This document shows, one piece after another, positions 41,439-50,425 of a stretch of DNA of 64,000 bases (within the stretch, counting starts at the first letter, position 1; every line of letters begins with the position of its first letter). The notes below the pieces were generated by a model. The model did not search any database, was not told where the DNA came from, and saw only the letters and a program-made list of their open reading frames with translations. Origin of the DNA: Kibdelosporangium sp040675465 (lineage in GTDB: Bacteria; Actinomycetota; Actinomycetes; Mycobacteriales; Pseudonocardiaceae); assembly GCF_040675465.1 (NCBI RefSeq), contig NZ_JBFAPA010000014.1:264906-328905 (forward strand), written 5' to 3'. A program made the position numbers and the translations under genes.

Positions 41439-43003
41439 GAGAAGGCGTCCTGCAGCCACCAGGAGCCGCCGTCGCCGGTGATCTTGGCGTCGATCACCAC
41501 CGGCCGGCCGTCGAGCACGAGATCGTTGAGGTCCTCGACGGTCCGCACGGTCAGCCCGTGACAGCCGTAGCCACGGGCTATCGCGGCGATGTCAGTGTCC
41601 GGAAAGGACACCGCGCCCATGTCCGCGTCGCCGAAGTGGTGCACCTCGGCGCCGTACGCGTTGTCGTTGTACACCACGATGACCATCGGAAGCTCAAGGC
41701 GGGCCACGGTTTCCAGCTCGGCGATGCTCATCAGGAACCCGCCGTCGCCCACCGCGGCCACCGGCAGCCGGTCCGGCCGGGCCAGGGCGGCACCGAGCCC
41801 GGTGGCCAGGCCGAGCCCGATCGACTGGAACGCCTGGGTGAAGCAGAACCCGTACTGGTCCGGCACCGACAGGTGCGCGGCCGGGTAACCCATGAAGTTG
41901 CCCGAGTCGACCGCCACGATCCGGTCCCGCGGCAGCAGCTCGTCCAGCCTGATGGTCAACGTGCGCGGGTCGATGGTGTTCGAAGTGGACAGATCATCGT
42001 ACGCCCATTGTGGACCGGCGAGCCACGCCCGCAGTTCCTCGGTGCGGTAACCGGTGCGCGATGGCGCGACGTCGGCCACCAGCCGGGCGACCTCGCCCAC
42101 ATCGCCGTGGATCCGGTGTTTCGCGTCCGGGGACTGCGGGTCGAGGTCGACCTGGACGATGACCTTGTCCGCCAGCAGACGGCCCTGCCGGGTGGTCCAC
42201 TTGGTCAGCGAACATCCCCACGCCACAACGACATCGGCGTCGGCGATCAGTGAGGCCGCCAGAGGAGTGGCGAACCCGCCGGAGATCCCCAGGTTCCACG
42301 GCGAGCCATGGAACAACCCGTGCGCCACAGCCGAAGTCGCCAGCAGCGCGCCCACCTTCCCGGCCAGTTCCGCCACGGCCGGACCCGCACCGCGGGCACC
42401 TCGGCCGGCGATGAACACCGGTCGGTCAGCGGTCTGGAGCACCTCGATGAGGTCCTCGACCCCGTGAGGCGCAGGCATCACCGGCGGTGTCAGCGGCGCA
42501 ACCGCGGTCAACTCCGCCGGTTGGGCCTGAACGTCGAGAGGCAGGTTCAGCACGACGGTTCTGCGGTCGTGGACCGCGGTCTCCACGGCCGCAAAGGTTT
42601 CCTCGACAACGGTCTCGGCGGAGGTCACCCGGCGGGAGACCGCGCCAACAGCGTTGACAACGGCGTTCTGGTCGATCCGGAAGTTGGAGGCGGTCGCGCC
42701 GGTCGGGACGTCCGCGGCCAGCACGATCATCGGGGTCCGGCTCTTGGCGGCCTCGGTGATCCCGGTCATCGCGTTGGTCAGGCCACACCCTTGGTGCAGC
42801 GTCACAGCGGTGACCCGGTCGCTCATCCGGGCGTACGCGTCGGCCATGGTCGCGGCCCCGCCTTCGTGCCGGGCCGCGACAAAGGGCACGCCGTACGCGC
42901 GCAAGGCGTTCGTCACCTCGAAGTTGCCGCTGCCGACGACCCCGAACGCCTGCGCCACCCCGAGTTCGGCGAGCGTCCGGCCGACCGCCTCGGCGACGTT
43001 CAC
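41435..43003 (-). CDS. Thiamine-pyrophosphate-dependent enzyme (acetolactate synthase-like)
   Basis: A 522-residue TPP enzyme. The N-terminal Pyr domain has the conserved Glu in ARHEGGAATMADAYAR. The central domain follows with VFIAGRGARGAG. The C-terminal PP domain carries GDGGFLMSIAELETVARLEL and ends its motif with NDNAYG (GDG...N metal site). It looks like acetolactate synthase, oxalyl-CoA or benzoylformate decarboxylase relatives; the reaction is not certain. The GTG start overlaps the cyclase stop (GTGA). Confidence 0.88.
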   Translation of the reverse strand: MNVAEAVGRTLAELGVAQAFGVVGSGNFEVTNALRAYGVPFVAARHEGGAATMADAYARMSDRVTAVTLHQGCGLTNAMTGITEAAKSRTPMIVLAADVPTGATASNFRIDQNAVVNAVGAVSRRVTSAETVVEETFAAVETAVHDRRTVVLNLPLDVQAQPAELTAVAPLTPPVMPAPHGVEDLIEVLQTADRPVFIAGRGARGAGPAVAELAGKVGALLATSAVAHGLFHGSPWNLGISGGFATPLAASLIADADVVVAWGCSLTKWTTRQGRLLADKVIVQVDLDPQSPDAKHRIHGDVGEVARLVADVAPSRTGYRTEELRAWLAGPQWAYDDLSTSNTIDPRTLTIRLDELLPRDRIVAVDSGNFMGYPAAHLSVPDQYGFCFTQAFQSIGLGLATGLGAALARPDRLPVAAVGDGGFLMSIAELETVARLELPMVIVVYNDNAYGAEVHHFGDADMGAVSFPDTDIAAIARGYGCHGLTVRTVEDLNDLVLDGRPVVIDAKITGDGGSWWLQDAFS

Positions 43004-43761
43004 CGCTCGACCAACGCCAGCACGCGCACCGGGCTGCCGGAACCGCCCACAATGGGCAGTGGCGACACCACGATCATGGCTCCGGCCGGCGGCAACAAGG
43101 CGAGGTTGCGCAGCTGGGTCAGCCCGTGTTTGCCCGCGCCCAGCATGAAGTTGTGGCAGGGGAACGGCGGATCGAAGCTGTGCGCGGCACCGGCATCCGT
43201 GCCCACGGTCTCGACGCCCACACCCGTCAACGGCGTTTCCTCGGCCAGCCAACGTGCACACGACGCGGACCAGCCGGGACTGCGGCCCTCGTTGAGGAAC
43301 TCGGACTCGGTGTCGGAGCGCGCGTCCCAGCCGGTGCGCACCAGCAGCCAGCCGCCCTCCGGCAACGGCCCGTGCAGGTCCTGCCACGCCTTCACATCGT
43401 CGATCTCCACCAGGAAGTCGTGGTCCTCAGCGACCCGGTCGGACACGTCGAGCACCACCGCGGGGGCGATCAATGTGGACAGCGGCACCTGGGAGACGTC
43501 GTGACCGTCCTTTCCGGATACCCAGTGCACCGGCACATCCAGGTGTGTCCCGGTGTGCTCGCCGGTGTGGATGTTGTTCCAGTACCAGGCCGGCCCGCCC
43601 GCGTCGTACCGGCTGATCTCCTCCAGCCGGAACGGGATCGTGTTCAGGAACGGCTCCGGCAGCTTGAGGATCGGCGTCTCCGCGCTCAGCGGCGCGGTCA
43701 GGTCGACCACCTCGATGGCCCCGCTGCGCAAGGCCTCCCGCACCTGGTCAAGCAGTCCCAT
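43000..43761 (-). CDS. Cyclase-family (KynB-like) metal hydrolase
   Basis: A 253-residue protein of the cyclase/kynurenine formamidase family. The metal motif HTGTHLDVPVHW (HxGTHxDxPxH) is complete, and VDLTAPLSAETP is the usual N-terminal strand. The C-terminal VVSPLPIVGGSGSPVRVLAL is also typical. It probably hydrolyses a formamide or lactone that feeds the neighbouring TPP enzyme (inference). It overlaps the DUF574 gene by 14 bp and the TPP enzyme by 4 bp. Confidence 0.88.
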   Translation of the reverse strand: MGLLDQVREALRSGAIEVVDLTAPLSAETPILKLPEPFLNTIPFRLEEISRYDAGGPAWYWNNIHTGEHTGTHLDVPVHWVSGKDGHDVSQVPLSTLIAPAVVLDVSDRVAEDHDFLVEIDDVKAWQDLHGPLPEGGWLLVRTGWDARSDTESEFLNEGRSPGWSASCARWLAEETPLTGVGVETVGTDAGAAHSFDPPFPCHNFMLGAGKHGLTQLRNLALLPPAGAMIVVSPLPIVGGSGSPVRVLALVER

Positions 43762-44641
43762 CGGTCCTCCCGGTGATCCGTCCCATGCCGCCGAGACCGA
43801 TCCAGCGCGCGGGACTGGCCGAGTCGTACTCCGCGGTGCCGTCCGGACGCCACTCCGGCAGGATCACCACGCCTGGCTCCAGCAGCTGCATGCCGTCGAA
43901 GTAGGACACGAACTCGTCGTAGCCGCGCACGTGGATCTGTTCACTGGCATCGTCGTACACGCTGACCATGTCCATCAACTGGCGATGGGTCTCCGGGTCG
44001 TGGTGCTGCACGAGGTCGGCGGAGATGACCGAAATGGGCAGCAGGCTGCCGGGCGCGCACCGGTCGCGGTAGGTGGCGACCAGGCCGCGGGGGTCGTACT
44101 CGTCGGCCACGTACAGCATGATGCCGACCATGAGCATGCCGATCGGGCGGCTGAAGTCCAGCAGCGCCTCGGCCTCGGGCGAGCCGAGCACCGAGTCGGG
44201 GTCACGGATGTCGGCATGCAGGATGGTCGCGTTCTTGTTGCCACGCAACAACTTCTGTGCATGCGAGACGGCCGTGGAGTCGTAGTCCACGTACACCACG
44301 CGACCGTCCGGGGCGCGCCGCTCGACGATCTCGTGCACGTTGCCCACGGTCGGGATGCCCGAGCCGAGGTCGAGGAACTGGTCGATGCCCTCGTCCATGC
44401 ACACGTTCACCACCCGGCGCAGCCAGGACCGGTTGAGCCGGGCCAGCACGGGCGTCACCGGCAGCACCGTCTTGGCCCGCTCCGCCAGCTCCCGGTCGGC
44501 CGCGAAGTTCAGCGCGCCACCGAGGTAGTAGTCGTACATCCGGGAGGCATTGGGAGTCTGCTCGTCATAGCTCCGGGGACCGATCGGCTGCAGCGGCGGA
44601 GGCGTGGGTCGGTTCACCGGCACAGCATCCTCTGCGCCCAT
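43748..44641 (-). CDS. DUF574 SAM-dependent methyltransferase
   Basis: A 297-residue methyltransferase of the DUF574 (Methyltransf_19) family, abundant in actinomycetes. SRMYDYYLGGALNFAADREL is the family signature. The SAM site is FLDLGSGIPTVGNVHE with the acid loop VVYVDYDSTAVSHAQ. The substrate is unknown. A GTG a few codons inside, preceded by AGAGGA, is an alternative start. It would be the first gene of the methyltransferase-cyclase-TPP operon. Confidence 0.92.
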   Translation of the reverse strand: MGAEDAVPVNRPTPPPLQPIGPRSYDEQTPNASRMYDYYLGGALNFAADRELAERAKTVLPVTPVLARLNRSWLRRVVNVCMDEGIDQFLDLGSGIPTVGNVHEIVERRAPDGRVVYVDYDSTAVSHAQKLLRGNKNATILHADIRDPDSVLGSPEAEALLDFSRPIGMLMVGIMLYVADEYDPRGLVATYRDRCAPGSLLPISVISADLVQHHDPETHRQLMDMVSVYDDASEQIHVRGYDEFVSYFDGMQLLEPGVVILPEWRPDGTAEYDSASPARWIGLGGMGRITGRTDGTA

Positions 44642-44662
44642 GGGGCGGGCAAGCCATCGATC

Positions 44663-44714
44663 GGGGGAGTTGCCAGCTGACCAGCGGAATTGTCGAATTC
44701 GTCAACTCTCCCCC
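44663..44714. terminator. Long stem-loop in divergent gap
   Basis: GGGGGAGTTG (44663-44672) pairs with CAACTC-T-CCCCC (44703-44714), with one bulged T, across a 30-base loop. TATTTTT follows on the + strand. It lies in the 240-bp gap between the DUF574 gene and the secreted beta-helix gene. It could be an insulating terminator or an operator. Confidence 0.4.
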
Positions 44715-44748
44715 TATTTTTCGATCCTATTTCACATATGTGGAGGAA

Positions 44749-44778
44749 TTGACGTCCGGTCATAGTGTGAGCTACAAA
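44749..44778 (+). promoter_or_regulatory. Putative promoter of the secreted beta-helix gene
   Basis: TTGACG (44749-44754) and TACAAA (44773-44778) with an 18-bp spacer sit about 100 bp upstream of the secreted protein gene, in an AT-rich patch. No other gene is seen between 44642 and 44881. Confidence 0.5.
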
Positions 44779-44881
44779 GAAACCCCTTGGGTGTGAGCCG
44801 CCGCACATCTTTCGGTCCGACCCGCCCTCGGAGGTTCCCTGTGACTTTGACCTGCCTGAACGCGCCTATCAGGGGTGCCGG

Positions 44882-46534
44882 ATGAAACGCGGGATTCTGT
44901 GCTCCACCGGTGCGCTGACACTTCTGCTAGGTGTGGTTCCGGCGGCTCAGGCCGCCGCGAACCTGGCCGCCGACTTCAAGCAGACATCTGTCTGGGACAG
45001 CGGCTATGGCGCGACCTACACCATTACCAACAGGGGTGACACGGCGTCGAACGGCTGGACGCTGGAGTTCGACCTGCCGTCCGGGACCACGGTGACCAAC
45101 TCGTGGAGTTCGAACCGGACCCAGACCGGCCAGCACTACAAGTTCACCAACGCCTCGCACAACGGCGTCATCGCGCCCGGCGCGAACAAGAACTTCGGCT
45201 TCAACGCCGCCGGCCTGGGCACCCCGCTGAACTGCACGTTGAACGGCGCCGCCTGCGGTGCCGCGCCGCCGGTCGACACCCAGCCGCCGACCGCGCCCGG
45301 CACGCTGCGTTCCACCGGCGTCACGTCCAGTTCGGTGTCCCTGGAATGGAACGCGGCGACCGACAATGTCGGTGTCGCGGATTACCAGGTGCTGCAAGGC
45401 GGAACGGTGGCAGCGACCGTCTCGGGGACTACTGCGACCGTCAGCGGCCTCGCCTCGAACACGACCTACTCGTTCACCGTCCGCGCCCGGGACGCCGCCG
45501 GTAACACCTCACCGGCGAGCAACCAGGTCAGCGCCACGACCTCCGGTGGCGGCGGTGGCGGGTCCACTGTGGACGTGTCCGGCACGGCCCAGCTTCAGGC
45601 CGCCCTGGCCGCCGCCACGCCAGGGCAGACGATCAAGCTGGCGGCCGGGACCTACCACGGTTCCTTCGTCACCACCAAGGCCGGGACCGCGGCCCAGCCG
45701 ATCACGTTGACCGGCCCGGCAAGCGCGGTCCTGATCAACGACGGTCCCGCCGGTGATCCGCCGGACTGCCCGGCGCCCGCGCCCGGGTACGACTCGGGTT
45801 ACGGGCTGTGGCTGTACAACGCGCCCTACTGGAACCTCACCGGGTTCACCGTCGCGGAGTCCAAGAAGGGCATCGTCCTGGACAACTCGCACCACACCGT
45901 GGTCGACGGCGTGACCGTGCGCCACGTCGACGAAGAGGGCGTGCACTTCCGGAAGTCCTCTGCGGACAGCGTCATCCGCAACTCGACGATCACCGACACC
46001 GGTCTGGTCCAGAAGGGCTACGGCGAAGGTGTCTACATTGGATCGGCCGGCTCGAACTGGGGCTGTCACGGCAACTCCGGCGGCGTGGACAAGGCCGACC
46101 GGGTCCAGGTGATCGGCAACCGGATCGGGCCGAACATCGCCGCCGAGCCGATCGACGTCAAGGAGGGCACGTTCAACGGCGTCATCCGCGGCAACACGTT
46201 CAACGGGCAGGGCATCTCCGGCGAGAACTCGGCCGACTCGTGGATCGACGTGAAGGGCATCGGCTACACGATCGAGGACAACACCGGCACCTTCGCCACG
46301 CCCGGCACGTTCGCCAACGGCTACGAGACGCACAACCCCAGCACCACCCCGAGTTTCGCCAACGGCTGCGGGAACGTATGGCGCGACAACAAGTCCGACC
46401 TCGGCGGCGTGGGTGGCTACGCGATCTACATCACCTCGGTGTCGAAGTGCACCGCCAACCCCAACAAGGTCTACGCCTCCAACACCGTGACCAACGCCAG
46501 GACCGGACTGACGAACATCCCCGTGACCCCGTAG
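44882..46534 (+). CDS. Secreted CBM2-FN3-parallel beta-helix protein
   Basis: A 550-residue extracellular protein. It has a signal peptide (about 1-25, ending AAQA), then a cellulose-/chitin-binding CBM2-like domain (about 28-125: NGWTLEFDLPSGTTVTNSWS ... NFGFNAAG ... CTLNGAACG). A fibronectin III linker (PPTAPGTLRSTGVTSSSVSL ... NTTYSFTVRARDAAG) and a Gly-rich hinge follow. The C-terminal part is a right-handed beta-helix with repeats such as VVDGVTVRHVDEEGVHF, SVIRNSTITDTG and GVIRGNTFNGQ. The helix could be a polysaccharide lyase or hydrolase. It likely acts on plant or fungal cell walls. A strong terminator follows. Confidence 0.88.
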   Translation: MKRGILCSTGALTLLLGVVPAAQAAANLAADFKQTSVWDSGYGATYTITNRGDTASNGWTLEFDLPSGTTVTNSWSSNRTQTGQHYKFTNASHNGVIAPGANKNFGFNAAGLGTPLNCTLNGAACGAAPPVDTQPPTAPGTLRSTGVTSSSVSLEWNAATDNVGVADYQVLQGGTVAATVSGTTATVSGLASNTTYSFTVRARDAAGNTSPASNQVSATTSGGGGGGSTVDVSGTAQLQAALAAATPGQTIKLAAGTYHGSFVTTKAGTAAQPITLTGPASAVLINDGPAGDPPDCPAPAPGYDSGYGLWLYNAPYWNLTGFTVAESKKGIVLDNSHHTVVDGVTVRHVDEEGVHFRKSSADSVIRNSTITDTGLVQKGYGEGVYIGSAGSNWGCHGNSGGVDKADRVQVIGNRIGPNIAAEPIDVKEGTFNGVIRGNTFNGQGISGENSADSWIDVKGIGYTIEDNTGTFATPGTFANGYETHNPSTTPSFANGCGNVWRDNKSDLGGVGGYAIYITSVSKCTANPNKVYASNTVTNARTGLTNIPVTP

Positions 46535-46550
46535 CGGGGATGTTCCGGCC

Positions 46551-46587
46551 GCGGGCACGTCCCCAGTCCCCCGGGGGACGTGCCCGC
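46551..46587 (+). terminator. Strong GC-rich terminator hairpin
   Basis: GCGGGCACGTCCCC (46551-46564) pairs perfectly with GGGGACGTGCCCGC (46574-46587), a 14-bp stem with a 9-base loop, 17 bp after the beta-helix gene. It is U-poor, as usual in this phylum. Confidence 0.8.
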
Positions 46588-46712
46588 ACTGCTGCGTCCG
46601 GGCGAACGGGGAACTTTTTTCCGGAAGTGAGCAACCCCGGCCAGCCGATGGCGTCTCTACTGGTGCCGGAACAAACCACGGCATTCACTTCTTCTTCTGG
46701 GGGACAACCGAA

Positions 46713-47531
46713 ATGGAACTGGGGAACCGCGCGCTCGCACGCATTGTCTCGGCTGGCATCGTGGCCGGCGCGCTCATGGGTGGAATGGCCGGTGTGGCAT
46801 CCGCTGACCAGGGCGGATCGATCTGCGGAACGGTGTGGCACGACGTCAATGAGGATGGTGTCCGGGACGCGAACGAGCCCGTTATTCCGAATCACCTCGT
46901 CGGCCTGCACGGCAACGGCGACATTTACGTGAATTCCGGCGACGACGGCCGTTACTGCTTCACCAACATCGCCGAAGGCGACTACACGCTCCGGTCCAAC
47001 GACCGCAGCCTGCTCGACCAGACGTCGTGGACCCACCCTGGCCGTGATTCGAAATTCGACGAGTACGGCGCCGGCTACGCGGCCGGCGACCCGAATCAGG
47101 GCCCGATCCACGTCACCGAGAAGACCCGGATCGACGACTACGACTCTGGTTTCCTGGACGCCCGTGTCGACCTGCACGCCGTGCAGATCATCGTCACCAA
47201 GCAGAACCCGCAGGTCGGCGACGTGTTCGAGATCTACGGCTCGGTGGGCAACAGCGGCAACGCGCCCGAGCAGCTCAACGGCACGCTGACCCTGCCCGAG
47301 GGGCTCACCATCCTGGACCGGGCAGGCGGTATGCCGTCCTACGTCCAGGGCCAGCAGGTCATCGGCAACTTCTACGAGCGTCGCTTCGCCGGTGACGTGG
47401 AGTTCGTCGGCGCCACCGTGCGCGTCGACAAGCCGGTCAACGGCGAGATCAAGATCGAGACCTTCCGGGGTGTCTTCCCGGATGTCAACCCTGGCAACAA
47501 CGTCCTGACCCAGCCGATCTCGATCGGCTGA
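46713..47531 (+). CDS. Secreted SdrD B-like domain protein
   Basis: A 272-residue exported protein. The signal peptide is about 1-31 (RIVSAGIVAGALMGGMAGVA). SICGTVWHDVNEDGVRDANE is the calcium-binding SdrD B-type opening, with GRYCFTNIAEGDYTLR as the last strand. From about 145 a CARDB/DUF11-like beta domain follows (QVGDVFEIYGSVGNSGNAPE ... FPDVNPGNNVLTQPISIG). No sortase or anchor motif is visible, so it is probably released or wall-associated. The ribosome site GGGGGAC precedes the ATG. Confidence 0.85.
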   Translation: MELGNRALARIVSAGIVAGALMGGMAGVASADQGGSICGTVWHDVNEDGVRDANEPVIPNHLVGLHGNGDIYVNSGDDGRYCFTNIAEGDYTLRSNDRSLLDQTSWTHPGRDSKFDEYGAGYAAGDPNQGPIHVTEKTRIDDYDSGFLDARVDLHAVQIIVTKQNPQVGDVFEIYGSVGNSGNAPEQLNGTLTLPEGLTILDRAGGMPSYVQGQQVIGNFYERRFAGDVEFVGATVRVDKPVNGEIKIETFRGVFPDVNPGNNVLTQPISIG

Positions 47532-47564
47532 CCGTCACGGCCGGCTGACGCACCGGTCGTGACC

Positions 47565-47602
47565 AAGGTCCCCTGGCTGACCCCAAGCAGCCCGGGGACC
47601 TT
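47565..47602. terminator. Bidirectional terminator
   Basis: AAGGTCCCC (47565-47573) pairs with GGGGACCTT (47594-47602) in the 77-bp convergent gap between the SdrD B-like gene and the isocitrate lyase-like gene. A/T ends flank the stem on both sides, so it can serve both transcripts. Confidence 0.65.
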
Positions 47603-47608
47603 CCTGTG

Positions 47609-48382
47609 TCACGACAACAGCTTGTTGAGCAGGCCGTAGTCGAACTGGTTGCCCAGCAACGAGTATGTGCCGCGGCTGAGCAGTTCGTGGGCGCTGTCGC
47701 GGGCCAGGGCGTAGGCGGCGCCGGCGATTCCGCCGCCCAGGCTGACTCGTGCGACACCGACCTCGGCCTGGGCGTCCACGGACGGGGCGCCGAACCCCGC
47801 CATGGTGTTCACCGGGGCGGAGATCGCGCTGGCCAACGTCTCGATCGTGGCGAGGTCGGTGACGCCGGGGACGAAGATTCCGCTTGCCCCGGCGGAGATG
47901 TACTCGGCGGCGCGGTCCACAGTGGCCTGCAGGCGGGTCTCCGGGTCGCCGAGGCCGAACAGGAACGTGTCGATCCGGGCGTTGATGAACAGCTCCGGCG
48001 CGGCCTCGTGGGCGATCCGGATCCTGGCCGCCAGCTCGGCGGGCGGCCGGGCACCGTCCTCGATGTTGATCCCCACCACGCCCGCCTGCCACAGTCCGGT
48101 GACGAACTCGCCGACGTTGTCCGAGCCGGACTCGATGTCCGCGGTGACCGGGACCTCGACCTTCCCGGCGATCCGCGCCATCAGGTCCAGGATGCGCGCG
48201 GGCTCGAGCCGGTCGCCGTCGGGCTCGCCCATGCCCCAGGCCACCCCGGCGCTGGTCGTGGCGATGGCCTGGGCCCCGGCGTCCTCGATCACCCGGGCGC
48301 TGGCCACGTCCCAGGCGTTGGGCAGCCGCAGCGGCGTGCCGGGAACGTGCAACGATCGGAAAAGCTCATGCTTGGCGGTCAT
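47609..48382 (-). CDS. Isocitrate lyase/PEP mutase-superfamily protein
   Basis: A 257-residue TIM-barrel enzyme. RLPNAWDVASARVIEDAGAQ then AIATTSAGVAW is the N-terminal signature. Metal-site residues are in VTADIESG and INIEDG. There is no KKCGH motif of true isocitrate lyase, so carboxyphosphonoenolpyruvate mutase- or oxaloacetase-like activity, or 2-methylisocitrate-type lysis, is more likely. The start at 48382 gives MTAKHELFRSL, the usual family N-terminus. It stands alone between two terminator/promoter gaps. Confidence 0.85.
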   Translation of the reverse strand: MTAKHELFRSLHVPGTPLRLPNAWDVASARVIEDAGAQAIATTSAGVAWGMGEPDGDRLEPARILDLMARIAGKVEVPVTADIESGSDNVGEFVTGLWQAGVVGINIEDGARPPAELAARIRIAHEAAPELFINARIDTFLFGLGDPETRLQATVDRAAEYISAGASGIFVPGVTDLATIETLASAISAPVNTMAGFGAPSVDAQAEVGVARVSLGGGIAGAAYALARDSAHELLSRGTYSLLGNQFDYGLLNKLLS

Positions 48383-48492
48383 GACGTGCAGTTCATCAGT
48401 CCCGGGGCAGGCGGGTCTGGCCATTTCCGGACACGATCCTTGGTGTCGTTTTTTCGCTAGCGGGGATGTCCGCGGTGGGTGATGCTGGGGGA

Positions 48493-49965
48493 ATGCACGA
48501 GGACAGGGAGCGGTGTGTACGCGCGGTCCAGGCCAAGGACGCCCGGTTCGACGGCTGGTTCTTCACCGCGGTGCTGACCACGAGGATCTACTGCCGGCCG
48601 AGCTGCCCGGTGGTCCCGCCCAAGGTCCAGAACATGCGCTTCTACCCGAGCGCGGCCGCCGCCCAGCAGGCCGGCTTCCGGGCGTGCAAACGTTGCCGTC
48701 CCGACGCCACGCCCGGGTCGCCACAGTGGAACGAACGCGCCGACCTGGTGGCCCGGGCGATGCGCCTGATCGCCGACGGTGTCGTCGACCGCGACGGCGT
48801 TCCGGGGCTGGCCGCCCGGCTGGGCTACAGCGTCCGCCAGATCCAGCGGCAGCTGGTGGCCGAGCTGGGCGCGGGGCCGCTGGCGTTGGCCCGCGCGCAA
48901 CGAGCCCAGACCGCCCGGCTGCTGATCGAGACCACCTCGGAGCCGCTCGGCGATGTCGCTTTCGCCTCGGGGTTCGGCAGCGTGCGGACGTTCAACGACA
49001 CCGTCCGGGAGATCTTCGGCGTGACACCGGGGGAGTTGCGGGCGAAGAGCCGGCAGCGGCCTTCGTCCTCGCCGGGCTCGCTGGTGCTGCGGTTGCCGTT
49101 CCGGAGTCCACTGTGTCCGGACAACCTGTTCGGGCATCTGGCGGCGACTGCGGTTCCCGGCGTGGAGGAATGGCGGGCGGGCGCGTACCGGCGGACTTTG
49201 CGGCTACCACATGGGCATGGCATTGCCGCGCTGCGGCCGACCCCGGACTACATCGAGTGCCGGCTCACCCTCACCGACCTGCGGGACCTCTCGGTCGCGA
49301 TCACCCGCTGCCGGTGGACGCTCGACCTGGACGCGGACCCGATCGCCATCGATGACCTCCTGCGTGCGGACCCGTTGCTGGCTCCGTTGGTGGACAAGGC
49401 TCCTGGCCGCCGGGTACCGCGCACGGTAGACGGCAACGAGTTCGCGGTGCGAGCAGTGCTGGGCCAGCAGGTGTCGACAGCGGCCGCGAGGACCCATGCC
49501 GCCCGGCTGGTCACGGCCTGTGGCGATCCGGTCGAGGACCCGGAAGGCGGGCTGACCCACCTGTTCCCGGACATGGCCACGCTGGCCGAACTGGATCCCG
49601 GCACGTTCGCCATGCCGCAGTCCCGCCGCACCACGCTGACCAGGCTGATCACCGCGCTGGCCGCCGGGGAGATCGACCTCGGCCTCGGCGCCGACTGGCA
49701 GCAGGCGCGCGAACAGCTCAAGACGTTGCCCGGGTTCGGGCCGTGGACCATCGAGTCGATCGCCATGCGCGCCCTCGGCGACCCGGATGCCTTCATCCCA
49801 GGGGACTTGGGCATCAAACGGGCCGCCGAGCAGCTCGGCATGCCCGCCAGCCCAGGCGCGCTCACCGCGCACGCCACGGCTTGGCGGCCGTGGCGGGCCT
49901 ATGCGGTGCAGTACCTGTGGGCGACCGGTGACCATCCGATCAACCGGCTGCCCGGCACGTCCTGA
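48493..49965 (+). CDS. alkA: Ada-AlkA fusion: DNA-3-methyladenine glycosylase with Ada regulatory domain
   Basis: A 490-residue fusion. Residues about 1-75 are the Ada zinc domain with four Cys (CRPSCPVVPPK and ACKRCRPD), which reads methylphosphotriesters. About 85-185 is an AraC-type helix-turn-helix (LAARLGYSVRQIQRQLVAEL, ASGFGSVRTFND). About 195-300 is the AlkA N-domain and the rest is HhH-GPD, with LKTLPGFGPWTIESIAMRAL and catalytic Asp in PGDLGIKRA. It repairs alkylated bases and probably controls repair genes. The gene at 56852-59102 encodes related repair functions. Confidence 0.93.
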   Translation: MHEDRERCVRAVQAKDARFDGWFFTAVLTTRIYCRPSCPVVPPKVQNMRFYPSAAAAQQAGFRACKRCRPDATPGSPQWNERADLVARAMRLIADGVVDRDGVPGLAARLGYSVRQIQRQLVAELGAGPLALARAQRAQTARLLIETTSEPLGDVAFASGFGSVRTFNDTVREIFGVTPGELRAKSRQRPSSSPGSLVLRLPFRSPLCPDNLFGHLAATAVPGVEEWRAGAYRRTLRLPHGHGIAALRPTPDYIECRLTLTDLRDLSVAITRCRWTLDLDADPIAIDDLLRADPLLAPLVDKAPGRRVPRTVDGNEFAVRAVLGQQVSTAAARTHAARLVTACGDPVEDPEGGLTHLFPDMATLAELDPGTFAMPQSRRTTLTRLITALAAGEIDLGLGADWQQAREQLKTLPGFGPWTIESIAMRALGDPDAFIPGDLGIKRAAEQLGMPASPGALTAHATAWRPWRAYAVQYLWATGDHPINRLPGTS

Positions 49966-50350
49966 GATCGATGGTGTGGCCGCCGATGGTCATCTCGGTG
50001 GCGTCGAACGGAACCCGGCAGATCGGGGTGTCCAGGTGGTACGGCTCCGGCCGGACGGGGCGTCCGTCCACAGTGAACGGAAGATCCCAGTGCAGGCTGA
50101 GGTTTCGGGAACCCCATCGGGGTCAGCACCCAGCGGCCGTGCGGGCCCCACGGCGAGCCGTCCGGACTGAGCAAAGTGGACAGCTCGAGGTCCGCCCGCC
50201 ACCGACCGGCGACCAGCAAGTCCCGCACGCCACCCCGCCGGTCGAGCCGGTGCTCGCTCATCTCCAGTCCCGTCTGCGTGATCGGCAACACCACCTCGAA
50301 GATGCCAACCGCGCAGCGGGAACCGGTAGTCCCGGCCCGGAATCAGCCCA
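49940..50350 (-). pseudogene. Frameshifted remnant of a small protein gene
   Basis: The reverse strand shows one continuous-looking protein split over three frames. A start-proximal piece (GLIPGRDYRFPLR, about 50345-50305) is followed by IFEVVLPITQTGLEMSEHRL to WGPHGRWVLTPMG in a second frame (about 50305-50120). The end, LSLHWDLPFTVDGRPVRPEP then TPICRVPFDATEMTIGG, is in the third frame, stopping at 49940. I see two frame breaks and no intact start. The boundaries are approximate. It is either a decaying gene or carries sequencing errors; the family is unknown to me. It fills most of the 460-bp space between the Ada-AlkA and MFS genes. Confidence 0.55.
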
Positions 50351-50386
50351 ATGGTTCACGCGTTCACAACACCGGGGTCATGCACC

Positions 50387-50409
50387 GGTTGGCCAGTGGT
50401 TGGCCAACC
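50387..50409. repeat. Direct and inverted repeat before the MFS gene
   Basis: GGTTGGCCA occurs twice in tandem, at 50387-50395 and 50398-50406. The second copy extends into the perfect palindrome GGTTGGCCAACC (50398-50409). It ends 16 bp before the MFS start codon, a good position for a repressor or MarR/TetR site. Confidence 0.45.
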
Positions 50410-50425
50410 CGCCGTTCCAGCCGCT

